Below are positions 7,669 to 19,736 of a stretch of DNA of 64,000 bases, one piece after another. A program made the translations under genes and the position numbers. The notes under the pieces were generated by a model. It had not been told where the DNA came from. It made no database searches and saw nothing but the letters and a program-made list of their open reading frames with translations. Position 1 is the stretch's first letter, and the number at the start of each line of letters is the position of its first letter. The DNA is from CAWAND01 sp963807065 (GTDB lineage: Bacteria > Chloroflexota > Anaerolineae > Anaerolineales > E44-bin32), in NCBI GenBank assembly GCA_963807065.1, contig CAWDZQ010000002.1, forward strand, positions 62,001 through 126,000. Reading direction: 5' to 3'.

Positions 7669-8298
7669 TTATTCGCCCAGATACGACTGGATCACGTCCA
7701 GCGCGCCCAGCGGTAGGATCAGCCGATCGAAACCGAGCAGATCGCGCACGTTGAGGTAGTTGGCCCGCAGCGTCTTGGCGGTGGGCAGGTTGCGGACCGA
7801 TTTTTCCAGACCCTCGTCCGGTCCGGTCATCAGGATCAGCACGCTGTCCTCGCCCACCAACTTGCGCAGGGCTTCAGCCATCATTCGCGTCTGGGGTCCT
7901 TCAACTTTCAACTCATCCAGCACCACGATTTGGGCATCGGCCGCCTTCGCCGAAAGGGCCGCCCGCAGCGCGGCACGGCGCATCTTGCGCGGCATGCGTT
8001 TCGTATAGTCGCGGGGCTGGGGTGTGTGAATCTTGCCGCCGCCGACCCACTGCGCCGCCCGGGTCGAACCCTGCCGGGCGCGCCCGGTGCCCTTCTGACG
8101 CCAGGGTTTTCGTCCACCGCCGCTGACTTCGCCGCGGGTCTTTGTGGCATGGGTCCCCAGGCGCGCATTGGCCAACTGGCGCTCCAGGGCCTGGTGCATC
8201 AAGTCCGGCTTAATCGGAGCTTCGAAGATCCACGACGGCAGGTCCACCGTCTTGACCTTCTCTCCTTGGATGTTGAGAACGTCGACTTTCATGCTCAT
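7669..8298 (-). CDS. rplD: 50S ribosomal protein L4
   Basis: A 209-residue L4, which lines the exit tunnel and in some bacteria represses the S10 operon. The tunnel loop is visible: GTHATKTRGEVSGGGRKPWR, then QKGTGRARQGSTRAAQWVGG. The C-terminal fold contains RDLLGFDRLILPLGALDVI. Two starts, 8298 (overlapping the rplC stop as ATGA) and 8292, are both plausible; the second gives MKVDVLN. GGAG lies 4 and 10 nt away respectively. Confidence 0.94.
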   Translation of the reverse strand: MSMKVDVLNIQGEKVKTVDLPSWIFEAPIKPDLMHQALERQLANARLGTHATKTRGEVSGGGRKPWRQKGTGRARQGSTRAAQWVGGGKIHTPQPRDYTKRMPRKMRRAALRAALSAKAADAQIVVLDELKVEGPQTRMMAEALRKLVGEDSVLILMTGPDEGLEKSVRNLPTAKTLRANYLNVRDLLGFDRLILPLGALDVIQSYLGE

Positions 8299-8939
8299 TT
8301 CGCTCCGCTTGCCGTCTGCTTGCGGGCTTCCTGGATGAAGACCAGGCCGTTTTTGCCGCCCGGCACGCTGCCGTGGACAGCCAGCAGATTGCGTTCGGGG
8401 TCGACCATTTCGACCCGCAAATTTTGCGCCGTGACCCGCTCGACGCCCATATGGCCCGCCATACGTGTGCCCTTGAAAACCCGTCCCGGGGTAGTCGTGG
8501 CACCGATCGAACCCGGCGACCGCTGGCGGTCGGATTGGCCATGGGTGATCGGTCCCCCGCCGAAACCGTGGCGTTTCATGCCGCCTTGGAATCCCTTGCC
8601 CTTGCTGATGCCCATCACATCGACCCGATCGCCAACGGCAAAGGTCTCCACCGTCACCTGGTCGCCCTCTTTGAGCTCCGGATTCTTGACCCGGAACTCG
8701 CGCAGGTAGCGCAGGGGTGGCAGATCGTTGCGCTTGAGATGGCCGACGCGACCCGATGCCAACCGCTTGGCGGCTGTCTCACCAAAACCCAGCTGAACGG
8801 CGCTGTAGCCGTCCCGCTCAGGGTTGCGTATCTGGGTGACGTAACAAGGCCCAGCTTCGATCAAAGTCACGGGCAGCGCTGCGCCGGACTCGTCGAAAAT
8901 CTGGGTCATGCCGATTTTCTTGCCAATAAGCCCTTTCAT
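8295..8939 (-). CDS. rplC: 50S ribosomal protein L3
   Basis: A 214-residue L3, which folds 23S rRNA near the peptidyl transferase centre. It starts MKGLIGKKIGMTQIFDESG and has the conserved GISKGKGFQGGMKRHGFGGG with the Gln that is a methylation target in some bacteria, then the SIGATTTPGRVFKGTRMAGHMG block. GGAG lies 7 nt before the ATG. Unusually, 210 nt of non-coding sequence separates it from rpsJ. Confidence 0.95.
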   Translation of the reverse strand: MKGLIGKKIGMTQIFDESGAALPVTLIEAGPCYVTQIRNPERDGYSAVQLGFGETAAKRLASGRVGHLKRNDLPPLRYLREFRVKNPELKEGDQVTVETFAVGDRVDVMGISKGKGFQGGMKRHGFGGGPITHGQSDRQRSPGSIGATTTPGRVFKGTRMAGHMGVERVTAQNLRVEMVDPERNLLAVHGSVPGGKNGLVFIQEARKQTASGAK

Positions 8940-9149
8940 CGTTTGTCTCCTGAGTACCCTTCGGCGGGACTGTCAGCCAGGGCAAGGCTGCATCATCCCC
9001 GAACGCAAGGCAGTCAGTCCTTCTCCTGCAGAAGCCTTGATGAGCGTCCGCTCGTCGAAGGGCTCTTGCCTGGCGCATCTGGTTTCTAGCTCCCAGCCCC
9101 TGGGGTCTAGCCAAGGGCTTGCCAGCAGCTAGGAGCCAGCAGCTTGTCG
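8940..9149 (-). other. 210-nt non-coding spacer inside the S10 operon
   Basis: Neighbouring genes in this cluster are mostly 0-80 nt apart, but 210 nt lie between rpsJ and rplC. On the transcribed strand the first third carries two GCTGCTGGC copies around CTCCTA, then CCCCAGGGG and GGGAGCTAGAAACC, a low-complexity Ag/ct-rich repeat style. No reading frame, tRNA or good promoter is visible. It may be a small dispersed repeat inserted after rpsJ or an RNA leader for the rplC genes; the sequence alone does not decide. Confidence 0.5.
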
Positions 9150-9458
9150 CTAAATCTTTATCTCGATGTCCACCCCTGCCGGCAGGTTCAACCGCATCAG
9201 GGTGTCGATCGTCTTCGAATCCGGCTCCAAAACATCGATCAGCCGTTTGTGCGTGCGGATCTCAAAGTGTTCGTGCGAGTCCTTGTCAATGAACGTCGAG
9301 CGGCGGACGGTGAAGCGCTCCTTACGTGTCGGGAGCGGCACCGGTCCAACCACCTTGGCGCCCGTGCGCTCGGCGGTCTCGACGATGCGCTTGGCGGACT
9401 GATCGAGCACCCGATGATCGTATGCCTTGAGACGGATCCGAATTTTCTGCTTGGCCAT
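9150..9458 (-). CDS. rpsJ: 30S ribosomal protein S10
   Basis: A 102-residue S10, also the antitermination factor NusE. It begins MAKQKIRIRLKAYDHRVLDQS and contains VGPVPLPTRKERFTVRRS and the loop EIRTHKRLIDVLEP, both typical. It directly follows tuf after 5 nt, so the str and S10 operons are joined here as tuf-rpsJ-rplC, a common arrangement. Confidence 0.95.
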   Translation of the reverse strand: MAKQKIRIRLKAYDHRVLDQSAKRIVETAERTGAKVVGPVPLPTRKERFTVRRSTFIDKDSHEHFEIRTHKRLIDVLEPDSKTIDTLMRLNLPAGVDIEIKI

Positions 9459-9463
9459 TCAGC

Positions 9464-10666
9464 CTACTCCAAAATTTCCGTGATGACGCCGGCGCCGACG
9501 GTCAGGCCGCCTTCGCGGATGGCGAACTTCAGACCCTTCTCCAGCGCCACCGGCATGATCAGCTGCACCGTCAGATTGACGCTGTCCCCCGGCATCACCA
9601 TCTCCACCCCCTCCGGTAGCTCGATCGTCCCCGTTACATCCATCGTCCGAATGTAGAACTGCGGCCGATATCCCGTGAAAAATGCCTTGTGCCTCCCCCC
9701 TTCTTCCTTCGTCAGCACGTACACTTCCCCCAAAAACTTCTTGTGCGGCGTGATCGATCCCGGCGCCGCCACCACCATCCCGCGCTCCACATCCTCCCGC
9801 TCGATCCCCCTCAGCAGCAGCCCCACATTGTCCCCCGCCTGCCCCTCATCCAGCGTCTTGTGGAACATCTCCACCCCGGTCACCACCGACGACATGCTCT
9901 TCTCTCTCAACCCCACGATCTCGACGTTGTCCCCCGTGTGCACTCGCCCCCGATCAATCCGCCCCGTCACCACCGTCCCCCGTCCCTTGATCGAGAACAC
10001 GTCCTCCACCGGCATCATGAACGGCTTGTCCGTCTCTCTCACCGGCTCCGGTATGTACTCGTCCACCACCCGCAACAGTTCCTTGATGCTGGCGTACTCC
10101 TCCGCATCCGGATCCTCACTCGTGCTCTCCAACGCCTTCAGCGCACTCCCCCTCACTATCGGCGTCTCGTCCCCAGGAAACTCGTACTCGTTCAACAGCT
10201 CCCGCAGCTCCAACTCCACCAGCTCCAAGAGCTCCTCATCGTCCATCATGTCCACTTTGTTCAAATACACCACGATCGCCGGTACTTCCACCTGACGCGC
10301 CAGCAGCACGTGCTCCCGCGTCTGCGGCATCGGTCCGTCCGGCGCCGCCACCACCAGGATCGCCCCGTCCACCTGCGCCGCCCCCGTGATCATGTTCTTG
10401 ATGTAGTCGCGGTGCCCCGGCATGTCCACGTGCGCATAGTGCCGCTTTTCCGTCTCGTATTCCACATGCGCTATGGCTATCGTGATCCCCCGGGCTTTCT
10501 CCTCCGGCGCCTTGTCAATCTGATCGAACGGCGTGAAGTCCGCCATCCCCTTCAGCGCACTGTACTTCGTGATCGCCGCCGTCAACGTCGTCTTCCCGTG
10601 GTCGATGTGCCCCATCGTACCCACGTTCATGTGCGGCTTCGTCCGCTCGTATTTCTGCTTGCCCAT
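9464..10666 (-). CDS. tuf: Elongation factor Tu
   Basis: A 400-residue EF-Tu, the GTPase that delivers aminoacyl-tRNA. G-motifs are clear: GHIDHGKTT (residues 19-27), DMPGHRDYIKNM (about 81-92), NKVDMMDD (about 136) and GSALKALE. Domains 2 and 3 follow with GRGTVVTGRIDRG and the closing REGGLTVGAGVITEI. Codon use is odd for so highly expressed a gene: GGG, GCG, ACG, TTG and several AGG and ATA codons dominate, whereas fusA beside it prefers C-ending codons. The protein itself looks intact and normal. Confidence 0.96.
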   Translation of the reverse strand: MGKQKYERTKPHMNVGTMGHIDHGKTTLTAAITKYSALKGMADFTPFDQIDKAPEEKARGITIAIAHVEYETEKRHYAHVDMPGHRDYIKNMITGAAQVDGAILVVAAPDGPMPQTREHVLLARQVEVPAIVVYLNKVDMMDDEELLELVELELRELLNEYEFPGDETPIVRGSALKALESTSEDPDAEEYASIKELLRVVDEYIPEPVRETDKPFMMPVEDVFSIKGRGTVVTGRIDRGRVHTGDNVEIVGLREKSMSSVVTGVEMFHKTLDEGQAGDNVGLLLRGIEREDVERGMVVAAPGSITPHKKFLGEVYVLTKEEGGRHKAFFTGYRPQFYIRTMDVTGTIELPEGVEMVMPGDSVNLTVQLIMPVALEKGLKFAIREGGLTVGAGVITEILE

Positions 10667-10722
10667 GATGTCTTCTCGCTCCTCGCTTCAGTCTCAGGGT
10701 AAATGATCGAGCCTGGGTGACC

Positions 10723-12801
10723 CTAGTGGGCACCGGCCAGGATCGTTTCGGTGACCTTCTCCGTCACCTGAGCGTAATGATCGAACTCCATGGTGAAGAC
10801 GCCGCGGCCCTGGGTCATCGACCTCAAGTTTGTGGCGTAGCCGAACATCTCAGCCAGGGGCACAAAGGCCTGGACGGCCTGTGCGTTGCCGGCGCGCATC
10901 TCAATACCTTCGATGATCGAGCGGCGAGCCGCCAGGTCACCCGTGACATCGCCGATGAAGTCCTCCGGCACCACCACCTCAGCCTTCATCATCGGCTCCA
11001 GCAGGACCGGTCGGCCCTTCTGGATGCCTTCCTTGAACGCCATCGAGCCGGCCACCTTGAAGGCCATTTCGCTCGAGTCCACCTCGTGGAAGGAGCCGTC
11101 GTACAGCGTCACGCTGACATCGGTGACGGGATAGCCGGCCAGGACACCGCCTTCGGCCGCCTCTCGGACGCCCTTCTCCACCGGATTAATGTATTCACGT
11201 GGTATCGTGCCGCCGGTGATTTTGTTGTTGAAGATCACACCAGAGCCTGCCGCGGCGGGCTCCAGCGACAGGACGACGTGGCCGTACTGGCCGTGTCCGC
11301 CCGTCTGCTTGACATAGCGCACCTCGGCCTTTTCAACCGGCCGGGTGATCGACTCGCGGTAGGCGACGCGCGGGCGACCGATATTGGCCTGGACTTTGAA
11401 CTCGCGCATCATGCGGTCCACCAGCACCTCGAGATGGAGCTCGCCCATGCCGGAAATCACCGTCTGGGCGGTCTCTTCATCCACCCCCACCCGGAAGGTC
11501 GGATCTTCTTCGGCCAGTTTGTGCAGCGCTTCGGACATCTTGTCCTGGTCGGCGGCGGTCTTGGGCTCGATCGCCACCGAAATCACAGGCTCGGGGAAGG
11601 TGATGTTTTCAAGAATGATGGGATTGGCGGCGTCGCACAGCGTATCGCCGGTGAAAGTCTGTTTCATGCCCAGGATGGCGGCGATGTCGCCGGCCATCAC
11701 CTCTTCGACGTCCTCGCGCCGATCCGCATACATTCGGATCAGGCGCCCCACCCGCTCGCGCTGGCTCTTGGTCGAATTGTGGACCATCGAGCCCTGGGTG
11801 ATCTTGCCGGAGTAGACCCGGAAATAGGCCAGCCGGCCGACGTAAGGATCTGTCACGATCTTGAACACCAGGGCGCTCAAAGGGGCGTCATCCTTGGCGG
11901 CGCGGATTTCGGTTTCCTGCGAATTGGGATTGATGCCTGTGACCGGGAGCACATCTAAGGGCGAGGGGAGGTAATCAAGCACGGCGTCGAGGACCGTCTG
12001 CACGCCCTTGTTCTTGAGAGCCGAACCACAAAGCACGGGGGTCGCCTTGTTGGCCAACACGGCACGGCGCAGCGCAGACTTCAATTCCTCGTGGCTGATC
12101 TGCTGACCGTTAAGATACTTGGTGGTCAATTCGTCGTCGGTCTCGGCAATCTGCTCGATCATCCGCTCGCGCCATTGCTCGACATCGGACTGCAGTTCGG
12201 CGGGGATGTCGACGCGATCCGGCTTAGCTCCGAACTCATCCGTCCACATGATCGCCTGCTGCTCGATCAGGTCGACGATGCCGGCGAAGTTGGCTTCATT
12301 GCCCACCGGCATCTGGATGGCGATCGGATTGGCGCCCAGACGTTCGCGGACCATGTCCACGGTGCGCTCAAACGAGGCCCCGGTGCGGTCCATTTTATTG
12401 ACAAAACAAATGCGAGGCACTGCGTAGCGGTCGGCCTGGCGCCAAACGGTCTCAGATTGCGGCTCCACGCCCTGCACGGCATCGAAGACGACGATCCCAC
12501 CGTCCAACACACGCAGCGAGCGCTGCACTTCGGCGGTGAAGTCAATGTGCCCGGGGGTATCGATGATGTTGATAATGTAGTCTTTCCACATCGCCGTCAC
12601 GGCAGCCGAAACGATCGTAATGCCTCGCTCGCGTTCCTGATCCATCCAGTCCGTGACGGTCGTGCCTTCGTCGACTGACCCCAGGCGGTGTGTCTTACCG
12701 GTGTAATACAGAACGCGTTCGGTCGTCGTCGTCTTGCCGGCGTCGATGTGGGCAATGATGCCTATATTCCGAAAGCGTTCCAGGGGATAATTGCGTGGCA
12801 T
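10723..12801 (-). CDS. fusA: Elongation factor G
   Basis: A 692-residue EF-G, the GTPase for ribosomal translocation and, with RRF, recycling. It begins PRNYPLERFRNIGIIAHIDAGKTTTTERVLYY, with the P-loop AHIDAGKT near residue 17, then DTPGHIDFTAEVQRSLRVLDG and NKMDRTGA. The C-terminal half has domains III-V, including GMGELHLEVLVDRMMREF. Full length, standard position after rpsG, with preferred C/G-ending codons. Confidence 0.96.
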   Translation of the reverse strand: MPRNYPLERFRNIGIIAHIDAGKTTTTERVLYYTGKTHRLGSVDEGTTVTDWMDQERERGITIVSAAVTAMWKDYIINIIDTPGHIDFTAEVQRSLRVLDGGIVVFDAVQGVEPQSETVWRQADRYAVPRICFVNKMDRTGASFERTVDMVRERLGANPIAIQMPVGNEANFAGIVDLIEQQAIMWTDEFGAKPDRVDIPAELQSDVEQWRERMIEQIAETDDELTTKYLNGQQISHEELKSALRRAVLANKATPVLCGSALKNKGVQTVLDAVLDYLPSPLDVLPVTGINPNSQETEIRAAKDDAPLSALVFKIVTDPYVGRLAYFRVYSGKITQGSMVHNSTKSQRERVGRLIRMYADRREDVEEVMAGDIAAILGMKQTFTGDTLCDAANPIILENITFPEPVISVAIEPKTAADQDKMSEALHKLAEEDPTFRVGVDEETAQTVISGMGELHLEVLVDRMMREFKVQANIGRPRVAYRESITRPVEKAEVRYVKQTGGHGQYGHVVLSLEPAAAGSGVIFNNKITGGTIPREYINPVEKGVREAAEGGVLAGYPVTDVSVTLYDGSFHEVDSSEMAFKVAGSMAFKEGIQKGRPVLLEPMMKAEVVVPEDFIGDVTGDLAARRSIIEGIEMRAGNAQAVQAFVPLAEMFGYATNLRSMTQGRGVFTMEFDHYAQVTEKVTETILAGAH

Positions 12802-12842
12802 AACCTAGCGTCTCAGCCAACCTTGGCCGACTGCCTCCTACC

Positions 12843-13310
12843 CTACCAACGATAGTGGGCAAAGGCGCGATTGGCCTCTGCCATACGGTGCGTCTCTTCT
12901 CGACGCCGAACCGCCGAACCGGTGTTGTTGGCGGCGTCCATCAGTTCCGAAGCCAGTTTCTCGGCCATCGAACGCCCGCTTCGGGCGCGTGCCGCAGCCA
13001 GAATCCAGCGCATGGCCAGCGAGGTGCGCCGATCTGCGCTAACTTCTACCGGCACCTGGTACGTGGCGCCGCCGACCCGCCGTGGTTTAACTTCCAGCAT
13101 GGGGGAGGCATTCTGCATCGCCTGCTCGAAGACTTCCAGCGGTTCCTGGCTTGTGCGCTCCTGAATCATCTCGAAGGCGTCGTAGACGATCGTGGTGGCC
13201 GTGCTCTTTTTGCCGCGCTGCATCACCCGGTTGACAAAATTTGACACCAGCGTGCTGCTGTAGCGGACATCCGGCTCGACGGAGCGCTTCTCAGGTTTGG
13301 TGCGTCGCAT
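12843..13310 (-). CDS. rpsG: 30S ribosomal protein S7
   Basis: A 155-residue S7, which nucleates assembly of the 30S head and contacts the E site. Clear blocks are VSNFVNRVMQRGKKSTATTIVYDAF, NASPMLEVKPRRVGGATYQVPVEV and the C-terminal EETHRMAEANRAFAHYRW. Length is standard (about 156). It lies between rpsL (77-nt gap) and fusA (41-nt gap). Confidence 0.95.
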   Translation of the reverse strand: MRRTKPEKRSVEPDVRYSSTLVSNFVNRVMQRGKKSTATTIVYDAFEMIQERTSQEPLEVFEQAMQNASPMLEVKPRRVGGATYQVPVEVSADRRTSLAMRWILAAARARSGRSMAEKLASELMDAANNTGSAVRRREETHRMAEANRAFAHYRW

Positions 13311-13387
13311 AATCTGGCCTCGTTCTTCTCACGACATAAGTCGGCCGCTTCATCACCTGCTCTCACGGCCGACCTCTGTCTTCTTGT

Positions 13388-13807
13388 CTACTCTCGAGGG
13401 CGCTTCTGGCCGTACTTGGAGCGCCCCTGCTTCCGCCCCTCGACTCCCATGCTGTCCAGGGTGCCGCGGACGATGTGGTAACGAACGCCCGGAAGGTCCT
13501 TCACTCGACCGCCCCGGACGAGCACCACCGAGTGCTCCTGGAGCGAGTGACCCTCACCGGGAATGTAGGCGGTGACCTCGATGCCGTTGGTCAGACGGAC
13601 GCGGGCAACCTTTCGCAGCGCCGAGTTCGGTTTCTTCGGCGTCTGTGTGCGCACCTGGGTGCACACGCCGCGCTTCTGCGGGGCGCCCTTGGGCAGCTTG
13701 ATGCGCCGCTGCTTCATGGAATTGAAGGTGTACTGCAGCGCCGGCGCTGTGGTCTTGCCGCGCTTGGTCTTGCGGCCCTTGCGAACGAGCTGGTTGATCG
13801 TCGGCAT
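13388..13807 (-). CDS. rpsL: 30S ribosomal protein S12
   Basis: A 139-residue S12, the decoding-centre protein. It begins MPTINQLVRKGRKTKRGKTT and holds both streptomycin-related loops in wild-type form: TPKKPNSALRK (Lys43 region) and VRGGRVKDLPGVRYHIVRG (Lys88 region). GGAAGGTGAG precedes the ATG. It is first in the str part of the operon and has its own promoter about 170 nt upstream, so it is not dependent on rpoB read-through. Confidence 0.95.
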   Translation of the reverse strand: MPTINQLVRKGRKTKRGKTTAPALQYTFNSMKQRRIKLPKGAPQKRGVCTQVRTQTPKKPNSALRKVARVRLTNGIEVTAYIPGEGHSLQEHSVVLVRGGRVKDLPGVRYHIVRGTLDSMGVEGRKQGRSKYGQKRPRE

Positions 13808-13866
13808 CGTTTCTCACCTTCCAGATAAATCCGGGGCCTCCGCCCCGGGACCGTTTTCCAGTAAGG

Positions 13867-13950
13867 GAGGCCATCGATCCTGCGCGATGGCCTCGCCTTT
13901 TCAATCAACGTCTATTCGGCTCGTGCAGGCGCACACCACTCCGCCTGCAC
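13867..13950 (-). promoter_or_regulatory. Two consecutive hairpins in the rpsL leader
   Basis: In the predicted untranslated leader, positions 13923-13950 form a 9-bp perfect stem (GTGCAGGCG/CGCCTGCAC, 10-nt loop) and positions 13867-13894 form a 10-bp perfect stem (GAGGCCATCG/CGATGGCCTC, 8-nt loop). On the transcribed strand neither is followed by a U-run, so they are not simple terminators. A role in ribosomal-protein feedback is possible but is inference. Confidence 0.5.
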
Positions 13951-13974
13951 TTTACTGACAGGCAACGGGAAGCT

Positions 13975-14003
13975 ATTTTACCATGCGGGTAAGGCTCCGT
14001 CAA
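13975..14003 (-). promoter_or_regulatory. Sigma-70-type promoter of the rpsL (str-S10) operon
   Basis: TTGACG and TAAAAT are separated by exactly 17 nt on the minus strand, close to consensus. The predicted start is near 13968, giving a leader of about 160 nt before rpsL. It lies in the 239-nt gap after rpoB. Confidence 0.85.
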
Positions 14004-14046
14004 GCACTTTCAGGTTCAAAACCGGGTCCAGACCGCGTTGAATCGA

Positions 14047-17955
<3,909 letters not shown>

Positions 17956-18023
17956 TAAGCCGCTCCTGTGATCACGCCGCCTTCAAGCGCCGCCACGACA
18001 CTGGTCCACCTGGGGTCTACGAC

Positions 18024-18063
18024 AAAACGCGGGAACGCTCCGGCGCGCTGCGCCGGTTCCCGC
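18024..18063 (-). terminator. Terminator-like hairpin in the rpoB leader (candidate attenuator)
   Basis: On the minus strand a 7-bp outer stem (GCGGGAA/TTCCCGC), a 4-nt bulge and a 7-bp inner stem (CCGGCGC/GCGCCGG, 3-nt loop) are followed by GTTTTGTC. It lies about 70 nt inside the predicted rpoB transcript and about 70 nt before the start codon. The U-run is short, so termination would be partial at best. Confidence 0.55.
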
Positions 18064-18138
18064 AAACGACCCTCAGTTCAGTTTGCCATCCCGTTTCCAA
18101 TAAGCCTGATTGATGACCGCCTTAAAATGCGAACCCAC

Positions 18139-18167
18139 AGGATACCACGCCCGTCTCCGCTGGTCAA
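18139..18167 (-). promoter_or_regulatory. Sigma-70-type promoter of rpoB
   Basis: TTGACC at 18162-18167 and TATCCT at 18139-18144 are 17 nt apart on the minus strand. The predicted start is near 18132, with a leader of about 177 nt. The first base of the -35 box is the edge of the 16-bp repeat flanking the insertion sequence, so only the region upstream of -35 has been replaced. Confidence 0.8.
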
Positions 18168-18182
18168 CCCTTTCCGGATTTC
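18167..18182. repeat. Left copy of 16-bp direct repeat flanking the insertion sequence
   Basis: ACCCTTTCCGGATTTC occurs here and again at 19555-19570, immediately outside the element. It is a candidate target-site duplication; 16 bp is long for most IS families, so it may alternatively be a pre-existing repeat. Confidence 0.6.
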
Positions 18183-19554
18183 AGTCATCTGAAATTCAAA
18201 AGCGGACACCTTTCAGTTGAAAAGCGAACACCCATACTGGCTGCCTCTTCCAGGATCAGGAGGCGGTCATGTCCCAGCTTCACAAACGGTTCACCGATCA
18301 AGAGGTTGCCTTTCTTCTGCAGTCCTATGCTCAGGGGCTTCTCAAGCGGAGAGAGATCCAGAAGAGGCTTGGCATCGGCAAGACACGTTTCTTCGAGCTT
18401 TGGAAGATGTACCAGGCTGATCCTGAAGCCTTCTCCCTCAGCTACGAACGTCCATCACCTGGTCGCATCCCACCGGAAGCCGAGGCGGCGATTGAACGCG
18501 AACTCCTCCGGGAGAAGGAACTGATCGAGGATATCGAGCTTCCCATCACCTCGTACAACTACTCCGCCCTGCGAGACCGCCTCCTGAAGCAAGGCATCAC
18601 CGTGTCGCTCAACACGATCATCGATCGGGCCAAGAAGCTCGGCTGCCACAAGCCCCAGCGGAAGCACAAGAACTCACGACCGGGAGGTCCTGACCAGCTC
18701 GATCGGCGCCCTCGTGCAGCAGGACGGGTCAACGCACCGGTGGTCCCCTTTTGCCAATGAGAAATGGACCCTGATCACAGCCATAGATGACTACAGCCGT
18801 CTGATGCTCTTTGCCGATTTCTTCTCCGCCGAGACTACCTGGGCTCATATTCAAACCATCCGGGCCGTGGTGGAGACCTTCGGGGTGCCCCTGCGCTGCT
18901 AGGTCGACTCCCTGCGGGTCTTTCGCTTTGTGCAGGGGCGAGACAGTGTCTGGCGCAACCACGTGCTCCAGACCGACGATGTCGACACCCAGTGGGGCAA
19001 GATGATGAAACGCCTCGGTGTGGACGTCATCTATGCTCTCTCACCCCAAGCCAAGGGGAAGATCGAGCGCCCCTACAGCTGGCTGCAGGACCGCATCGTC
19101 CGCACCTGCGCCTTGGAGAAAGTCGACAACGTCCACGATGCCCGGCGGGTATTGGCTGACGAGCGGGAGCGCTACTGCCATCACCAGGTGCACTCCACCA
19201 CCGGAGAGATTCCGGCTATCCGCTTCGACCGGGCCCTCAAGCAGCAAAACTCTCTCTTCCGGCCGTTTAGCGTGCCGGCTCCCGATACCTCACCCGATGA
19301 TGTCTTCTGCCTCCAGGAGACCAGGGTTACCAATGGATATGGGCGCATTTCCCTGTTCAATCACCAGACCCTGGTGGCCAACGTGCCGCTCAGATCCCAG
19401 GTGGATGTCCGTCTCGTACCTGAGTTCGACAGAGGTGTCATGCACATTCGAGTCTGGTACCGCCAGGCTCTGGCCCACACCGTCGACCTTCCACTCAAGG
19501 ACTTCCGAGTCCACTTTTGACCTGAAACGAGTCCAGTTTTCAGCTACTCCTAAC
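18183..19554 (+). mobile_element. Decayed insertion sequence between rpoB and a GNAT gene
   Basis: About 1.37 kb with one transposase frame and multi-repeat ends. The left end holds two similar units (18189-18209 and 18211-18231, each with AAAAGCGGACAC or AAAAGCGAACAC). The right end, read inward, holds CTGAAAACTGGACTC and TTTCAGGTCAAAAGTGGAC, the imperfect inverted match of the left end. A 16-bp direct repeat flanks it. The ends with paired sub-repeats recall IS21-like or IS481-like elements, but the family is not certain. It splits what would otherwise be a short divergent promoter region. Confidence 0.75.
18269..19520 (+). pseudogene. DDE (rve-type) transposase, frameshifted and with an internal stop
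   Basis: The N-terminal part (18269 to about 18670) is a helix-turn-helix region: FTDQEVAFLLQSYAQGLLK, RLGIGKTRFFELWKMYQ. A missing base, probably an A near 18671 in AAGAACT, breaks the frame; continuing in the next frame gives THDREVLTSSIGALVQQDGS with the first catalytic Asp. A TAG at 18900-18902 interrupts the protein just before VDSLRVFRF, where the second Asp lies. The third acidic residue is in SPQAKGKIERPYSW. The C-terminus runs to 19520. With both a frameshift and a nonsense codon the element is most likely dead; the frameshift alone could be a sequence error. Confidence 0.85.
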
Positions 19555-19570
19555 ACCCTTTCCGGATTTC
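19555..19570. repeat. Right copy of 16-bp direct repeat flanking the insertion sequence
   Basis: Identical to 18167-18182. Unlike the left copy it is not followed by a TTGACC box, consistent with the rpoB promoter remaining only on the left side. Confidence 0.6.
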
Positions 19571-19621
19571 GGGCGGCGCGGCTACTTCCATATCGATCCG
19601 GCCCCAGCCATAGCATTTACC

Positions 19622-19650
19622 TTGACACACTTTGTGACAAATTTCACAAT
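19622..19650 (+). promoter_or_regulatory. Candidate promoter for the GNAT gene
   Basis: A perfect TTGACA at 19622-19627 is followed after 17 nt by CACAAT (4 of 6 matches to the -10 consensus). The predicted start is near 19657, about 80 nt before the GTG start codon. Confidence 0.6.
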
Positions 19651-19736
19651 GATCCTAGAGGGGCTAGGCAGGCCAGGGGTCCGCGGTTAGGATGGGGAGC
19701 CCAAGTGACGCGGGGTCCAGTGGAGGCGGATGACGG

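Noticed and set aside
9689..10702. Long plus-strand open frames opposite tuf and other minus-strand genes
   Set aside because: They are Arg/His/Leu-rich antisense shadows of conserved proteins, a by-product of G-ending codons.
13861..13900. Plus-strand terminator (10-bp stem followed by GCCTTTTC)
   Set aside because: No plus-strand gene lies upstream; on the transcribed strand there is no U-run, so it is treated as a leader hairpin.
18183..19554. An active transposon with cargo
   Set aside because: Only a broken transposase frame is present; there is no room for passenger genes.
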